Source: JAFAXD01 sp963833605
GTDB lineage: Bacteria; Pseudomonadota; Alphaproteobacteria; Rhizobiales; Xanthobacteraceae
Assembly (NCBI GenBank): GCA_963833605.1
Contig: CAWHYZ010000002.1
Span: 248,001-312,000, forward strand
Length of the DNA: 64,000 nt
Direction of reading: 5' to 3'
Part shown: positions 8,406 through 16,650 of the stretch, in pieces
How the letters are laid out: each line of letters begins with the position of its first letter
Numbering within the stretch: position 1 is the first letter of the stretch
Position numbers and translations under genes: made by a program
The notes under the pieces: generated by a model
Database searches by the model: none
What the model was told of the DNA's origin: nothing
The model's input: the letters and a program-made list of their open reading frames with translations, nothing else

Positions 8406-9332
8406 GTGAATAAGACACCGATCTCACTGCCCTCATCGATCGACAAAACCCTCGATCTTCTGGCCAGCGCCGATTATCTCGCCGATCGCTCCCTGGCGAC
8501 TGTGCTCTTTCTTGCCCTGCGCATGGGGCGGCCTCTGTTCCTGGAGGGCGAAGCCGGCGTCGGCAAGACCGAAATCGCCAAAGTACTTTCGACGACGCTC
8601 GGGCGCCGGCTGATCCGGTTGCAATGTTACGAGGGTCTCGACGTTTCGGCCGCGGTGTACGAATGGAACTACGCCGCACAGATGATCGCCATCCGGCTCG
8701 CCGAAGCCGAAGGCGCCGTTGATCGTGATCGGCTCACCCACGATGTGTTCTCGGAGCAGTATCTCATCAAGCGCCCGCTCCTGCAGGCGCTCGAGCCCGA
8801 TACCGCCGGCGCGCCCGTGCTCCTGATCGACGAGCTCGACCGCACCGACGAGGCGTTCGAAGCGTTCCTGCTTGAAGTACTGGCCGACTTCCAGGTGACG
8901 ATCCCCGAGCTCGGCACCGTCAAGGCCGCGCATCCGCCGATCGTCGTGATCACCTCAAACCGCACCCGCGAAATCCACGATGCGCTCAAGCGCCGTTGTC
9001 TCTACCATTGGGTCGGTTATCCCAATGCCGAGCGCGAGCTCAAGATCGTGCGCGCCAAAGTGCCCGGCATCAGTAAGCGGCTTTCGCAGGAAATCGTGCA
9101 TTTCGTGCAGGGGCTGCGCAAGGAAGACCTGTTCAAGTCACCTGGCGTTGCCGAGACGCTCGACTGGGCGAGCGCGCTCGCCGAGCTCGACACGGTTGCT
9201 CTGGACCCGGCGACAGTCTCCGACACGCTTGGGGTGCTGCTGAAATATCAGGACGACATCGCGCGTGTCGAAGGCACCAAAGCCAGCGAACTCATCAATC
9301 AGGTACGCGCGGAGATGCGGGCCGCGGAGTAA
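8406..9332 (+). CDS. coxD: MoxR-type AAA+ ATPase, CoxD
   Basis: The 308-residue ATPase has Walker A GEAGVGKT at residues 48-55 and Walker B VLLIDELDR at 138-146, with a MoxR-type insert. CoxD proteins work with the VWA protein CoxE in maturing the Mo-enzyme active site (in form I systems, sulfur and copper insertion); in a form II cluster the exact step is unknown. The start is a GTG after the AGAAGGTT stretch. coxE follows after only 5 bp, so the two are translationally linked. About 650 bp separate it from coxM, so it may have its own promoter. Confidence 0.9.
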   Translation: MNKTPISLPSSIDKTLDLLASADYLADRSLATVLFLALRMGRPLFLEGEAGVGKTEIAKVLSTTLGRRLIRLQCYEGLDVSAAVYEWNYAAQMIAIRLAEAEGAVDRDRLTHDVFSEQYLIKRPLLQALEPDTAGAPVLLIDELDRTDEAFEAFLLEVLADFQVTIPELGTVKAAHPPIVVITSNRTREIHDALKRRCLYHWVGYPNAERELKIVRAKVPGISKRLSQEIVHFVQGLRKEDLFKSPGVAETLDWASALAELDTVALDPATVSDTLGVLLKYQDDIARVEGTKASELINQVRAEMRAAE

Positions 9333-9337
9333 CGCCG

Positions 9338-10543
9338 ATGAGCACGGCGGATGGCCGGCTGGCCGAGAACATCGTCTATTTCGCACGTGCGCTGCGCGCG
9401 GCCGGGATCCCGGTCGGACCAGGCGCGGTGCTCGATGCTCTCGCGGCGGTTCGCACCGCGGGGGTGGGGACCCGCGAGGATTTTTACTGGACCCTGCACG
9501 CCGTGTTTGTGAACCGGCACGAGCATTCCATCCTCTTCGATCAGGCCTTTCGGATCTTCTTCAAACGGCGCGGTTACCTCGAGCAACTCATCGGCATGAC
9601 CTTGCCGCAGGTGCCGGGGACGGAGCCGGAGCGCCCGAAAGCCGGCGCGCAGCGGGTGCAGGAGGCGCTGTTCTCCGGTCTGAACGACAAGTTGCAGCAG
9701 GAAGTGCGCGAATTGGAAATCGACATGCGGCTCACGGTCTCGGACCAGGAGGTGCTGCAGAAGAAGGATTTCGCGCAGATGAGCGCGGCCGAGATCGCCG
9801 CCGCCAAAGCCGCCATCAAGCGCCTGGTGCTGCCCCTTGATGAGGTCAAATCGCGCCGGCTGGCACCGAATCGTCATGGCCACCTCGTCGACATGCGGCG
9901 AACGCTGCGCGCGAGTCTGAAAGGTGGCGGCGCCTTCATCGATCTGAAATACCTCGGCCCCAAGACGAAAATCCCGCCGCTGGTGGCGCTGCTCGATATT
10001 TCGGGCTCGATGACCGATTACACCCGCTTGTTCCTGCATTTCCTGCACGCGGTCACCGATGCGCGCAAACGCGTGCATTCGTTTCTGTTCGGCACCCGAC
10101 TGACCAACGTGACGCGGGCGCTGAAGGCCAAGGACCCCGATGAGGCGCTCGCGTCGTGCTCGGCCCAGGTTCTCGACTGGTCCGGCGGCACTCGGATCGC
10201 AACGTCGCTGCACATGTTCAACAAGCTGTGGGCGCGTCGCGTGCTGAGCCAGGGGGCGATCGTGCTCCTGATCACCGACGGCCTGGAGCGCGACCCGGAC
10301 GACAAGCTGGCATTCGAGATCGACCGGCTGCATCGCTCGTGCCGGCGGCTGATCTGGCTCAACCCGCTGCTGCGTTACGAAGGATTCGAGGCCAAGGCCA
10401 AAGGGGTGCAAACGATGATGCCCCACGTGGACGAGTTTCGGCCGGTGCACAATCTGGATTCGCTCGGCGACCTTGTCAGGTCGCTGTCTAAACGTGGCGT
10501 CAGGGCAGAGGCGGGGCAGGCGTCGCTTCGCAGCGCGGCCTGA
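9338..10543 (+). CDS. coxE: VWA-domain protein CoxE
   Basis: A 401-residue cytoplasmic protein with a C-terminal von Willebrand factor A domain whose metal-ion-dependent adhesion motif DISGS is at residues 220-224 (D220, S222, S224). The N-terminal half is helical and charged, as in other CoxE proteins. Such proteins pair with the adjacent MoxR ATPase as a chaperone that acts on the Mo-hydroxylase. Its start is 5 bp from the coxD stop, and its stop is about 70 bp before the XdhC-like gene, so it belongs to the same operon. Confidence 0.9.
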   Translation: MSTADGRLAENIVYFARALRAAGIPVGPGAVLDALAAVRTAGVGTREDFYWTLHAVFVNRHEHSILFDQAFRIFFKRRGYLEQLIGMTLPQVPGTEPERPKAGAQRVQEALFSGLNDKLQQEVRELEIDMRLTVSDQEVLQKKDFAQMSAAEIAAAKAAIKRLVLPLDEVKSRRLAPNRHGHLVDMRRTLRASLKGGGAFIDLKYLGPKTKIPPLVALLDISGSMTDYTRLFLHFLHAVTDARKRVHSFLFGTRLTNVTRALKAKDPDEALASCSAQVLDWSGGTRIATSLHMFNKLWARRVLSQGAIVLLITDGLERDPDDKLAFEIDRLHRSCRRLIWLNPLLRYEGFEAKAKGVQTMMPHVDEFRPVHNLDSLGDLVRSLSKRGVRAEAGQASLRSAA

Positions 10544-10615
10544 AGATGGGTGACCCGTCATTGCCGGCAGGGAATGAGCGACCCATATTCAAACGGCGCT
10601 GACTTGGAGGTTCAA

Positions 10616-10939
10616 ATGCTCGCTCGCGATGACGACATTCTGAAGGCCGCTGAGGACTGGCGGCGCGATGGCCGCGGGGTCGCGCTCGCGACCGTGGTGG
10701 AAACCTGGGGCTCAGCTCCGCGCCCGGTCGGCTCCAACCTGGTAATCGACGACCAGGGGAATTTTCTCGGCTCCGTATCGGGTGGCTGCGTCGAAGGCGC
10801 GGTCGTGGCCGAGGCGATCGACGTGATCGAATCCGGCAAGCCGAAGACGTTGGAGTTTGGCGTTGCCGACGAGACGGCTTGGAAGGTCGGACTGTCGTGC
10901 GGCGGTACCATTCGGGTCTACGTGGAAAAAGTCGATTGA
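10616..10939 (+). CDS. XdhC/CoxI-family protein, N-terminal-domain-only
   Basis: A 107-residue protein equal to the N-terminal XdhC_CoxI domain: GVALATVVETWGSAPRPVG followed by GSVSGGCVEGAVV and a C-terminal SCGGTIRVYVE. XdhC-type proteins bind Moco and help insert its terminal sulfido ligand. Here this half is encoded apart from the Rossmann-fold half (11050-11742). GGAGG at 10606-10610 fixes the ATG at 10616; an in-frame upstream start is open but has no support. An 81-bp repeat lies between the two halves. Confidence 0.88.
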   Translation: MLARDDDILKAAEDWRRDGRGVALATVVETWGSAPRPVGSNLVIDDQGNFLGSVSGGCVEGAVVAEAIDVIESGKPKTLEFGVADETAWKVGLSCGGTIRVYVEKVD

Positions 10940-10954
10940 AGACCTCCTAATCTC

Positions 10955-11035
10955 GTAGCCCGGATGAAGCGAAGAGAAATCCGGGTGGGCCAGCGAAGGT
11001 CAGACCCGGATTTCGCTGCGCTCCATCCAGGCTAC
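10955..11035. repeat. GTAGCCCGGATG-type palindromic intergenic repeat
   Basis: The left arm starts GTAGCCCGGATGAAGCGAAG and the right arm ends with the near-complement CGCTCCATCCAGGCTAC; CCCGGATTT/AAATCCGGG form the inner arms. This matches a palindromic repeat common between genes of many proteobacteria. It sits inside the cox operon between the two XdhC halves, where it could form a strong mRNA hairpin. A faint, degenerate relative may be present at about 20206-20262. Confidence 0.8.
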
Positions 11036-11049
11036 AAACGAGCCAAAAC

Positions 11050-11742
11050 ATGAAGCTCGACATCCTCAAAGCCCTCAATGCCGAGCGCGCGGCGCGCCGG
11101 GCCGCGTTCGTCGTCACCAATGAGGCGAGCGGCGAGCAGCGCCTGGTCAAGGCAGCCGATATTGCGAGGGATCCACTCAAGGACATGCTCGAAGCGCACC
11201 TGCGCAGCGGCAAGAGCGGTATGGAGGAGACCCCGCACGGCAAAGTGTTCATCACGGCGCACGTGCCGCCACCCCGCCTGGTCATCACCGGCGCCGTGCA
11301 TATCAGCCAAGCGCTTGCGCCAATGGCAGGTTTGCTCGGTTATGACGTGACCATCGTGGATCCGCGCACCGCGTTTGCGACGCCGGAGCGCTTCCCCGAC
11401 GTGAAGCTGATCGCAGAATGGCCGGATGTAGCGTTACCGCCGCTTGGCATCGATCACTATACGGCGTTTGTGGCACTCACCCATGATCCGAAGATCGACG
11501 ACCCGGCGCTGCTGCACGCGCTCGCGCGTGATTGTTTCTACATCGGTGCGCTTGGTTCCAAGAAGACTCACGGCCGTCGCCTCGAACGCCTGAAGGCGGA
11601 GGGTGCAAGCGACGCGGCGCTGGGACGCATTCATGCGCCGATCGGGCTTGCCATCGGCGCCGTTTCGCCGCCCGAGATCGCGATCTCGATCCTTGGCCAG
11701 ATCACGGCGCGGCTGCGCGTGCCGCCGGAGCCGCGCGCATGA
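11050..11742 (+). CDS. XdhC-family protein, Rossmann-domain half
   Basis: A 230-residue protein matching the C-terminal XdhC_C domain: a Rossmann entry (VITGAVHISQALAPMAGLLG, then VTIVDPR), TLTHDPK-like VALTHDPKIDD, and the hallmark YIGALGSKKTHGRRLERL. In complete XdhC proteins this domain follows the small domain encoded here at 10616-10939. Together they probably deliver sulfurated cofactor to the form II hydroxylase. The stop overlaps the next start by 4 bp (ATGA at 11739-11742), which implies translational coupling with the MoeA/MobA-like protein. Confidence 0.88.
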   Translation: MKLDILKALNAERAARRAAFVVTNEASGEQRLVKAADIARDPLKDMLEAHLRSGKSGMEETPHGKVFITAHVPPPRLVITGAVHISQALAPMAGLLGYDVTIVDPRTAFATPERFPDVKLIAEWPDVALPPLGIDHYTAFVALTHDPKIDDPALLHALARDCFYIGALGSKKTHGRRLERLKAEGASDAALGRIHAPIGLAIGAVSPPEIAISILGQITARLRVPPEPRA

Positions 11743-13355
11743 AATTCGGCGCCGTAGCTCCAGGCGAAGCGCTTGGCGGGATCATCGTGCACTCGATCCG
11801 CAAAGATGGGCTCGTGCTGAAGAAGGGTACGCTGGTCGGCAAGACCGAAATCGAAGCGCTGACCAAAGCTGGCGTAGCCTCAATCACGGTGGCCCGGCTC
11901 GAGCCTGACGATGTTTCGGAGGACCAGGCTGCCGGTGACATTGCGGCTGCGGTGGCGGGGGAGGGCGTGCGGGTCGACGCTGCCTTTACGGGGCGCGCCA
12001 ACCTGTTTGCCGAGAGCGGCGGCGTGCTGGTCGTTGACCGGCAAGCCATCGATCGGCTCAACGAGATCGACCCCGACATCACGCTCGCAACGCTCGACGC
12101 CTACGCGCCGGTCGTCCCTGGCAAGATGATCGCGACGGTCAAGATCATCCCGTTTGCGGTCAGCCGCAGAGCGTGCGATCGGGCCGTGGACATAGCGCGC
12201 AACGCCAAGCCCCTGGTGCGGGTTGCGCCTTACAGGATCAAGCGCGTCGGTGTGATCTCGACCTTGCTGCCAGGCCTCGCCGACAAGGTGATCGAGAAGA
12301 CCCTGCGCGTTACCGCCGAGCGGCTGGCGCCCGCGGGTGCGAAGATCATCGCCGAGCGACGCGTGCCGCACGAGGCCGCAGCTCTCGCGGCGGCGCTCGA
12401 AGAAACGCTGCAAGCCGGCGCCGAGCTCGTGCTCGTGTTCGGCGCGTCCGCCATCGCCGACCGGCGCGACGTCATCCCGGCAGCAATCGAAGCGGCGGGC
12501 GGCGCCGTCGAACATTTCGGCATGCCGGTCGACCCCGGCAATCTGATGTTGATCGGCTCGGCCCGCGGCCGTCCAGTGCTGGGCGCACCAGGGTGTGCCC
12601 GTTCGCCCAAGGAGAATGGCTTCGACTGGGTGCTGGCGCGGCTCTTGTGCGGACTTCCGGTGACGCGCCACGACATCATGGGCATGGGCGTCGGGGGCTT
12701 GTTGATGGAGATCGTGACGCGGCCGCAGCCGCGCGCGAGCGAAAGCGCGATCGGCCGCCGGGTGGCGGCGATCGTGCTCGCCGCCGGCCGCTCGACCCGC
12801 ATGGGCGGGCCGAACAAGCTGCTCGCCGACATTGGCGGGCGACCTATGGTGCGTATCGTGGTCGATCAAGTGCTGGCATCGCGCGCGCGCCCAGTGATCG
12901 TGGTCACCGGCCACCAGCGCGAGCGGGTCGAGGCGGCATTGAGCGGACTTGCCGTGACCTTCGTGCACAATGCGAACTTCGCCGATGGGCTTTCAACTTC
13001 ACTCAAGGCCGGTATCTCGGCGCTCCCAACGCAAGCCGATGGTGCCGTCGTCTGCCTCGGCGATATGCCGCACGTGGACGCGGCCCTGATCGATCGGTTG
13101 ATCGGTGCGTTCGATCCCGAGCGAGGGGCGCTTGTCGTGGTACCGACGATCGCGGGCAAGCGCGGCAATCCGGTGGTGTGGTCGCGCCGATTCTTTCCCG
13201 ATCTCGCGAGCCTCGATGGCAACGTCGGGGCACGCCACCTTATCGCCGGCTACCAGGAAGCGGTCGTCGAAGTGCCGACCGACAAGGGGGCGCTGGTCAA
13301 CGTCGACACGCCGGACGCGCTCGACGCCGTCAAGGCGGAGATCGAAGCCCAGTAA
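11739..13355 (+). CDS. MoeA-like / MobA-like (MocA) molybdopterin cofactor fusion protein
   Basis: A 538-residue two-domain protein. Residues 1 to about 335 resemble a molybdopterin-binding MoeA/MogA-like module (conserved LVFGASAIADRRDVIP, GMPVDPGNL and LGAPGCARSPKENGFDWVL). Residues from about 341 are a MobA-type nucleotidyltransferase with the signature LAAGRSTRMGGPNK. This combination is seen near Mo-hydroxylases and probably makes the cytidylylated (MCD) cofactor, on the MocA model. The ATG overlaps the XdhC stop. It is the last gene of the cox maturation operon and is convergent with the DUF1007 gene. Confidence 0.87.
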   Translation: MKFGAVAPGEALGGIIVHSIRKDGLVLKKGTLVGKTEIEALTKAGVASITVARLEPDDVSEDQAAGDIAAAVAGEGVRVDAAFTGRANLFAESGGVLVVDRQAIDRLNEIDPDITLATLDAYAPVVPGKMIATVKIIPFAVSRRACDRAVDIARNAKPLVRVAPYRIKRVGVISTLLPGLADKVIEKTLRVTAERLAPAGAKIIAERRVPHEAAALAAALEETLQAGAELVLVFGASAIADRRDVIPAAIEAAGGAVEHFGMPVDPGNLMLIGSARGRPVLGAPGCARSPKENGFDWVLARLLCGLPVTRHDIMGMGVGGLLMEIVTRPQPRASESAIGRRVAAIVLAAGRSTRMGGPNKLLADIGGRPMVRIVVDQVLASRARPVIVVTGHQRERVEAALSGLAVTFVHNANFADGLSTSLKAGISALPTQADGAVVCLGDMPHVDAALIDRLIGAFDPERGALVVVPTIAGKRGNPVVWSRRFFPDLASLDGNVGARHLIAGYQEAVVEVPTDKGALVNVDTPDALDAVKAEIEAQ

Positions 13356-13384
13356 CGCGAAGGCCGGATCGGCGTCCCGCATCG

Positions 13385-14029
13385 TCAGGGACATTTCACC
13401 AGAACCTTGTTCGCGAACCGCGAACCCATGCCGGCGAATGCTTCCGAGGCCTGGAACGACTTGTCGAGACGCTGACTCGATGGAAACGCGGAATCGTTCG
13501 GCCGCGCGAGCGCGAGCGTACATTGCGCCGGTGCATCGACCAGTTTCACCGGGTCCTTCTCCGCGAACCCGAAATCGATGAAGAACTCCGGATCGAAGAT
13601 GGCGATCTCAAGGTTTTGCGCGCGCACCGGCGTCTTGAATGGCAGGGTGAAATGCAGCGTCAGAATGGAATCCGCATAATCGAGCCAATAGTCGACCGGA
13701 TCGGTGAATGCGGCTTTCTGCCGTTTGCCCTCGATCCTCGCGTAGTTGAAGTAATCGTATTCCTTCAGCGACGTCACGTTGACTTCGGCGAGCGGGGCGA
13801 GCTCTTCGCGGGAGAACACGCCCTTGGTCTTGGATTCGATTCCTTGCAGCGCATAGGTCGAGAACATGTCGTCGAAGGTCCACGCATGCCGAATGCCGGT
13901 GACCGATCCGTCCGGGGCGTAGACAAGTTCGCTCTTCATGGTGACCCAGACGTGCGGATGGGCGAGTGCTGGGCCGGAACCGGCGAGGACAATCCACGCC
14001 ACAAACATCAGCAAGCGGCGCGCTTTCAT
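13385..14029 (-). CDS. DUF1007 family secreted protein
   Basis: A 214-residue protein with an N-terminal signal peptide (MKARRLLMFVAWIVLAG, cleaved after ALA) directly followed by mature HPHVWVTM, the conserved His-rich start of DUF1007. Other family segments are GIRHAWTFDDMFS and EYDYFNYARIEG. DUF1007 proteins usually occur beside nickel/cobalt or zinc transporters; here the neighbours are TonB, ExbD and ExbB. A periplasmic metal-binding role is inferred from the N-terminal HPH and from context. I start at the signal-peptide Met; the frame is open for 50 more codons without similarity. Confidence 0.87.
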   Translation of the reverse strand: MKARRLLMFVAWIVLAGSGPALAHPHVWVTMKSELVYAPDGSVTGIRHAWTFDDMFSTYALQGIESKTKGVFSREELAPLAEVNVTSLKEYDYFNYARIEGKRQKAAFTDPVDYWLDYADSILTLHFTLPFKTPVRAQNLEIAIFDPEFFIDFGFAEKDPVKLVDAPAQCTLALARPNDSAFPSSQRLDKSFQASEAFAGMGSRFANKVLVKCP

Positions 14030-14090
14030 TTTGAATTCCACGATCCGTGATCCACCAAATGTTGCTGTGTTGGACAAAGTCATTCCACGG

Positions 14091-14852
14091 TCAGCGCAGG
14101 TAATAGCCAAACGGAACGGTGACGTCGAAGATATCCTTGTCGCCGATGTCCGGCGGCGGGACTGGCCAGGGCTGAGCACGCTGGATCGTTTCCACCGTCG
14201 CTTGGTCGAGAAGTTTGGAACCCGAACTGTCGACGATCTTCACGTTGGACACGTGGCCTTGGCGATCCAAATTGAACGACACGGTGCCGCGGCCTGCATG
14301 TAATCGTGAACGCGCCTGCGACGGATACCGCATGGACTGCTGCAGGTGGGCGAACAATTGCCCTTGCCATGCGGTAACGAGGGCACGCGTGTCCGAAGCT
14401 ATCCGGCCTGGGGTCGAGGGTGCGGCGGCGGGACCTTGGGCATCTGTCGCAACAGGCGCAGATTCAGGGGTCGCGACACGCTCCTCAACGGGGCGCGGCT
14501 CGGGCGTTTGCTCTTCTTTCTTCGGTAAGGTGACTTCCGCCTCTTGTTGAGGCTGCTCGCGTGGAAGAACATCCTGTTCAACCGGCCGTAAGGGGACAGG
14601 CGGGGTTGTTTCCAGCACCTCTTCCTGCAAGGGGCCTGGAGCGCGGTTATCCTGTTCAGTAGAAGGTGCCGTCGCGACGGGGGCAATATTCAATGTGATG
14701 ACCGGGGATCCTTCCAGGTCATCCGGAGTGCTTTGCTGATCCAGCAACGCATTCACTGCAAAGATGTGCGCAGCTAGCACGACCGCGAAACAGAAGCCCC
14801 ACAGTGTCGGCGTTTGAAATCGACCGGATAACGCAGGGAAGGGCATGCTCAC
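14091..14852 (-). CDS. tonB: TonB-family energy transducer
   Basis: A 253-residue protein with one N-terminal membrane anchor (about residues 15-37), a long Pro/Glu-rich periplasm-spanning stretch (residues 70-150) and a C-terminal TonB domain: RYPSQARSRLHAGRGTVSF, then VKIVDSSGSKLLDQATVE and PFGYYLR. It transmits proton-motive-force energy from ExbBD to outer-membrane receptors. Its start overlaps the exbD stop by 4 bp, so the order of transcription is exbB-exbD-tonB-DUF1007. No TonB-dependent receptor gene is intact nearby. Confidence 0.92.
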   Translation of the reverse strand: MSMPFPALSGRFQTPTLWGFCFAVVLAAHIFAVNALLDQQSTPDDLEGSPVITLNIAPVATAPSTEQDNRAPGPLQEEVLETTPPVPLRPVEQDVLPREQPQQEAEVTLPKKEEQTPEPRPVEERVATPESAPVATDAQGPAAAPSTPGRIASDTRALVTAWQGQLFAHLQQSMRYPSQARSRLHAGRGTVSFNLDRQGHVSNVKIVDSSGSKLLDQATVETIQRAQPWPVPPPDIGDKDIFDVTVPFGYYLR

Positions 14853-15274
14853 GGTGACTTGTCCGACTCCAGCCCGACCAATGCGACCCTCAAATAACCT
14901 GCTCTGCGCAGCAAGTTCATGATTTCCGCAAAGTCTCCGTACGGCAGCGATTTGTCTGCACGCAGAAAGATATTCTGATTCTTGTCTCCTTTGGTTTCCA
15001 GATTGAGGGCGCGCGCTAAGCCGTCGCGCGAGATCGGATCTTCGCCAAGTACGAGCGAACGATCCGCCCTGATGGTCAGGAAGATTGGTTTTTCGGGCCG
15101 CTTTTGCGGCGCGGCGGACAACCCCGGCAGATTGACATTGACGTCCACGGTTGCAAGCGGCGCCGCGATCATGAAAATGATCAGCAGCACCAGAATAACG
15201 TCGATGAAAGGCGTGACATTGATCTCGTGGATGTCCTCGAGCTCGTCCTGGCCGTGATCGAGGCGCACGCTCAT
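14849..15274 (-). CDS. exbD: ExbD/TolR-family biopolymer transport protein
   Basis: A 141-residue protein with the ExbD hallmark INVTPFIDVILVLLIIFMI (residues 18-36): one membrane helix carrying the proton-conducting Asp in FIDVILV. A periplasmic domain follows. With ExbB it forms the proton-driven motor energising TonB. It begins 4 bp after the exbB stop and overlaps tonB by 4 bp. Confidence 0.94.
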   Translation of the reverse strand: MSVRLDHGQDELEDIHEINVTPFIDVILVLLIIFMIAAPLATVDVNVNLPGLSAAPQKRPEKPIFLTIRADRSLVLGEDPISRDGLARALNLETKGDKNQNIFLRADKSLPYGDFAEIMNLLRRAGYLRVALVGLESDKSP

Positions 15275-15278
15275 GCGG

Positions 15279-16250
15279 CTACTCCGCCGGCAGCCGGGCG
15301 GGCGTCACCGGGGCGCGCTTGCGCTCCACTATTTGGGCGCGCTCCGGCGGTTGCGCGATCTCACGGCTGGTGAGGTTGAGAACCTCGGTGCTGGTATTGG
15401 CGAACAGTGCCTTGCAGCCGGCTATCGAGCGCGCCAGGTAGTTGTAGATCACGACCGCCGGAATCGCGGCGGCGAGGCCGAGCGCGGTCGCGAGCAGCGC
15501 CTCGGCAATGCCGGGCGCCACCACCGCGAGATTGGTGGTGTGGGCTTTCGAAATGCCGATGAAGCTGTTCATGATGCCCCAGACGGTGCCGAACAGTCCG
15601 ACGAACGGTGCGGTCGCGCCGATCGTGCCCAGGATTCCGGTACCGCGTGCGAGCTGGCGGCCGACCGTGGCCTCGATCCGCTCGATCGTGGCCGCAAGCC
15701 GCTCCCTGATGCCCTCGCGGTCGGAGCGATCGGGCGACCTCTCCAATTCCAGCATCGCGGCGCGCACGAGCCGGGCGGCGCTGCCCGCTTGACCGGCCCG
15801 GTTCCCGGCTTCCGCCAGCGACCCGGCGCCCGCAATCGCCCGATGGGCGCGGCGCAGACGTGCCTTGAACCCGAGCAACTCCAGCCATTTCGCCAGTGCG
15901 ATCGTCCATGTCAGCACGGAAGCGAACGCCAGGCCGATCATCACCGCCTTCACCAGATTGTCGGCGGACAGGAACATTCCCCAGGGTGAGAGATCGCGCG
16001 GCAGCAGCGCGGCGCCGAGCGTCTCCGAAGGCGGCGGAACGTCGGTGCCCTGCGGCCACCGGGTGTCGGTCGCCGGCGGCGCGCCTGCGGGGGGCGAGCC
16101 GGCACCGACGGCAGGCGGGATGTCAGGTTGCGGAGCCTGGGCGTAACCGGGCAACCCAAGCGAGAGAATGGCGAGGCTGATCAGGCCCGCGCGCAGTGCG
16201 AGCGCGCAGAGCTTGCAGGTGCCGAGTTTCGACGTTCGTTGCGGACCCAT
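15279..16250 (-). CDS. exbB: ExbB / MotA-TolQ-ExbB proton channel protein
   Basis: The 323-residue protein has a signal-like N-terminal helix, a Pro/Ala-rich periplasmic extension, and three membrane helices in the ExbB pattern. The last two are in the conserved core GTIGATAPFVGLFGTVWGIM and VAPGIAEALLATALGLAAAIPAV. The N-terminal extension (about 90 residues) is of the long alphaproteobacterial type ('tonB-system energizer'). It pumps protons with ExbD to power TonB. It is the first gene of the exbBD-tonB unit; upstream lies a 350-bp stretch with only a possible decayed frame. Confidence 0.92.
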   Translation of the reverse strand: MGPQRTSKLGTCKLCALALRAGLISLAILSLGLPGYAQAPQPDIPPAVGAGSPPAGAPPATDTRWPQGTDVPPPSETLGAALLPRDLSPWGMFLSADNLVKAVMIGLAFASVLTWTIALAKWLELLGFKARLRRAHRAIAGAGSLAEAGNRAGQAGSAARLVRAAMLELERSPDRSDREGIRERLAATIERIEATVGRQLARGTGILGTIGATAPFVGLFGTVWGIMNSFIGISKAHTTNLAVVAPGIAEALLATALGLAAAIPAVVIYNYLARSIAGCKALFANTSTEVLNLTSREIAQPPERAQIVERKRAPVTPARLPAE

Positions 16251-16604
16251 CCCGACCGCCCCTGCAGACCTGGAGTTTCTGCGACGCCTCCGACAAAGAA
16301 CCCACGACGGGGACCGAATTGCGGCGCGTTGGCGAAATCACCGCTCGAAATGAATGCGGCCCCCAGGGGGTACGCCGCGCTGAGACGGTAGGCGACGTGG
16401 CCCTGGGCGCCATCCACGAACGCGCCGCGAAAGATGTTGGAGGCGACGCCGTTGAAGACGATGTCGCCGCGTATTCACACCGTTTGGCGATTTGAACTCC
16501 CAAGAACGACACGACGCCTTGAAGGCCCGCGCTTCGGTATGGCGGCCCCCTGGTGCGTCGCGGCAAAAATCGAGGCCAGGAGAGCCCTTGCAATCCGCCA
16601 ATCC
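16251..16604. other. Gene-free stretch with a possible decayed reverse-strand frame
   Basis: About 350 bp between exbB and the tetR operator. On the minus strand a frame from about 16478 down to 16250 reads protein-like (GDIVFNGVASNIFRGAF, then AAYPLGAAFISSGDFANAP), but it is preceded by a stop, has no plausible start, and I cannot assign it to a family. It could be the remnant of a surface protein gene. The exbB promoter should also be here. Confidence 0.35.
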
Positions 16605-16646
16605 GTGGCCTATTTATGACTGACTAGTCAGTCATAAATAGGCCAC
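16605..16646. promoter_or_regulatory. Perfect 42-bp palindrome, probable TetR operator
   Basis: Every base from 16605 to 16646 fits a perfect inverted repeat around the centre ACTAGT, with TGACTGACTAGTCAGTCA as core and GTGGCC/GGCCAC at the ends. It ends 4 bp before the start codon of the TetR-family gene, so a bound repressor would cover the promoter or the translation start. TetR dimers bind such symmetrical sites, so autoregulation of the 16651-20178 operon is the natural inference. No Shine-Dalgarno fits between palindrome and ATG, so the transcript could be leaderless. Confidence 0.85.
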
Positions 16647-16650
16647 ACGT

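Noticed and set aside
8764..8773. CTCATCAAGC inside coxD as another GATGAG repeat unit
   Set aside because: It encodes Leu-Ile-Lys of coxD, lacks a partner arm, and is expected by chance in coding DNA.
16605..16646. Rho-independent terminator
   Set aside because: The dyad is AT-rich at its centre, is not followed by a T-run, and sits at the start of an operon.
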